Of a DNA stretch of 64,000 bases, positions 63,645-64,000 are shown one piece after another (within the stretch, counting starts at the first letter, position 1; every line of letters begins with the position of its first letter). A model generated the notes under the pieces. The model did no database searches. It saw only the letters and a list, made by a program, of their open reading frames with translations, and had not been told where the DNA came from. Where the stretch lies: contig JBCCHV010000027.1 of NCBI GenBank assembly GCA_039028635.1, forward strand, positions 1-64,000, read 5' to 3'. The DNA is from Acidobacteriota bacterium (GTDB lineage: Bacteria > Acidobacteriota > Thermoanaerobaculia > Multivoradales > JBCCEF01). Both the position numbers and the translations under genes were made by a program.

Positions 63645-64000
63645 TCAAGGTTGCAACAGAGGAACGCCGCAGCGGACCGGCAGCGGGTTGGGTTCGCGGC
63701 TCGACCAACAGGAGCGACCCTCGAAGGAGTCGGCGAACAGCAGGCGGTCGTCACACACCAGCGAAAGGCGATAGGCACCGGCACTGCCGACGGCGCCATC
63801 GACGGCGAAGAAGTACTGCTCACCGGCGGTCACCGCCATGGTGACCGTCTCGGCATCGAGACCCGCCTCGGTGCTCGAGTAGAGGCACTGCGAGGCGTCG
63901 CAGCCGGTGAACCGGTTGCGCAACACCATCAGGTCGAGGTCGGCAGCGAGCTCATCGAGAGTGACCGTGATCCGGCCGTTGGCTGCCGGCGAGAACACGA
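63645..64000 (-). CDS. Exported protein C-terminus with PPC-like domain (partial)
   Basis: The C-terminal 118 or so codons of a gene that continues past base 64000. I-T-V-T-L-D-E-L-A-A-D-L-D-L-M-V, then A-G-E-Q-Y-F-F-A-V-D-G and A-G-A-Y-R-L-S-L, match the bacterial pre-peptidase C-terminal (PPC) fold found on secreted proteins. It ends F-A-D-S-F-E-G-R-S-C-W-S, a tail motif that recurs in exported proteins of some Acidobacteriota-like genomes. Cys residues probably form disulfides. Confidence 0.65.
   Translation of the reverse strand, partial: VFSPAANGRITVTLDELAADLDLMVLRNRFTGCDASQCLYSSTEAGLDAETVTMAVTAGEQYFFAVDGAVGSAGAYRLSLVCDDRLLFADSFEGRSCWSSREPNPLPVRCGVPLLQP

Overview
The window is GC-rich, densely coded chromosomal DNA from a Gram-negative bacterium. 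Outer-membrane biology is evident: LolA, a PilQ secretin, a C-terminal outer-membrane barrel and many lipoboxes. A winged-helix/TolB-like/TPR membrane regulator, TIG and PKD lipoproteins, a pre-peptidase C-terminal-like exported protein ending in an F-x-D-S-F-E-G motif and an S9 peptidase with a signal peptide together suggest Acidobacteriota, perhaps a Thermoanaerobaculia-like lineage. That placement is inference. I saw no integrase, transposase, CRISPR array, tRNA or rRNA.

Layout. 1-3760 (-): proS (cut by the window edge), a zinc-ribbon/coiled-coil/TPR protein and a 3-hydroxyacyl-CoA dehydrogenase. 3908-6678: an AraC-type regulator divergent from two NAD(P)-binding Rossmann oxidoreductases. 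6647-8479 (-): the wHTH/TolB-like/TPR regulator. 8691-11555 (+): a prolyl oligopeptidase and a SAM methyltransferase with a structured leader. 11552-15914 (-): a bactofilin-like membrane protein, an anti-sigma/ECF sigma pair and a HEAT-cyclophilin lipoprotein. 16263-21203 (+): ccmABCDEF (System I cytochrome c maturation) with a Cys-type CcmE. 27967-21261 (-): one tight operon of TPR protein, roadblock, accB, accC, thiE, NSS transporter, MetS-like peptide, aroK and a metallophosphoesterase. 37173-28254 (-): pilMNOPQ followed by three surface lipoproteins and a strong terminator.

37499-40096: rpmB (+) and a bifunctional (p)ppGpp synthetase/hydrolase (-). 45501-40258 (-): a short leader ORF, lolA, tgt, yajC, secD and secF. 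45619-47284 (+): a FYDLN-acid protein, folK and a membrane protein. 53100-47270 (-): a PDE1-like hydrolase, a WalJ-like hydrolase, purS, purQ, purL and another MBL hydrolase. 57588-53512 (-): a TPR lipoprotein, an unknown exported protein and a gluzincin peptidase/beta-propeller/outer-membrane barrel fusion. 57784-63559: dprA (+), topA (-) and trmFO (+). The last 356 bases hold the C-terminus of an exported protein.

Between genes there is a recurring modular repeat made of successive hairpins with conserved linkers and different but still self-complementary stems. I see it after dprA, topA, the barrel-fusion gene and (shortened) secF, and between the HEAT-cyclophilin gene and ccmA. At dprA and topA the gene's own TAG stop lies inside the repeat's first 14 bases. 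This is the least explained structure in the window. Several start codons also sit 6-7 bases after a -10-like hexamer with no Shine-Dalgarno sequence, which suggests leaderless mRNAs.
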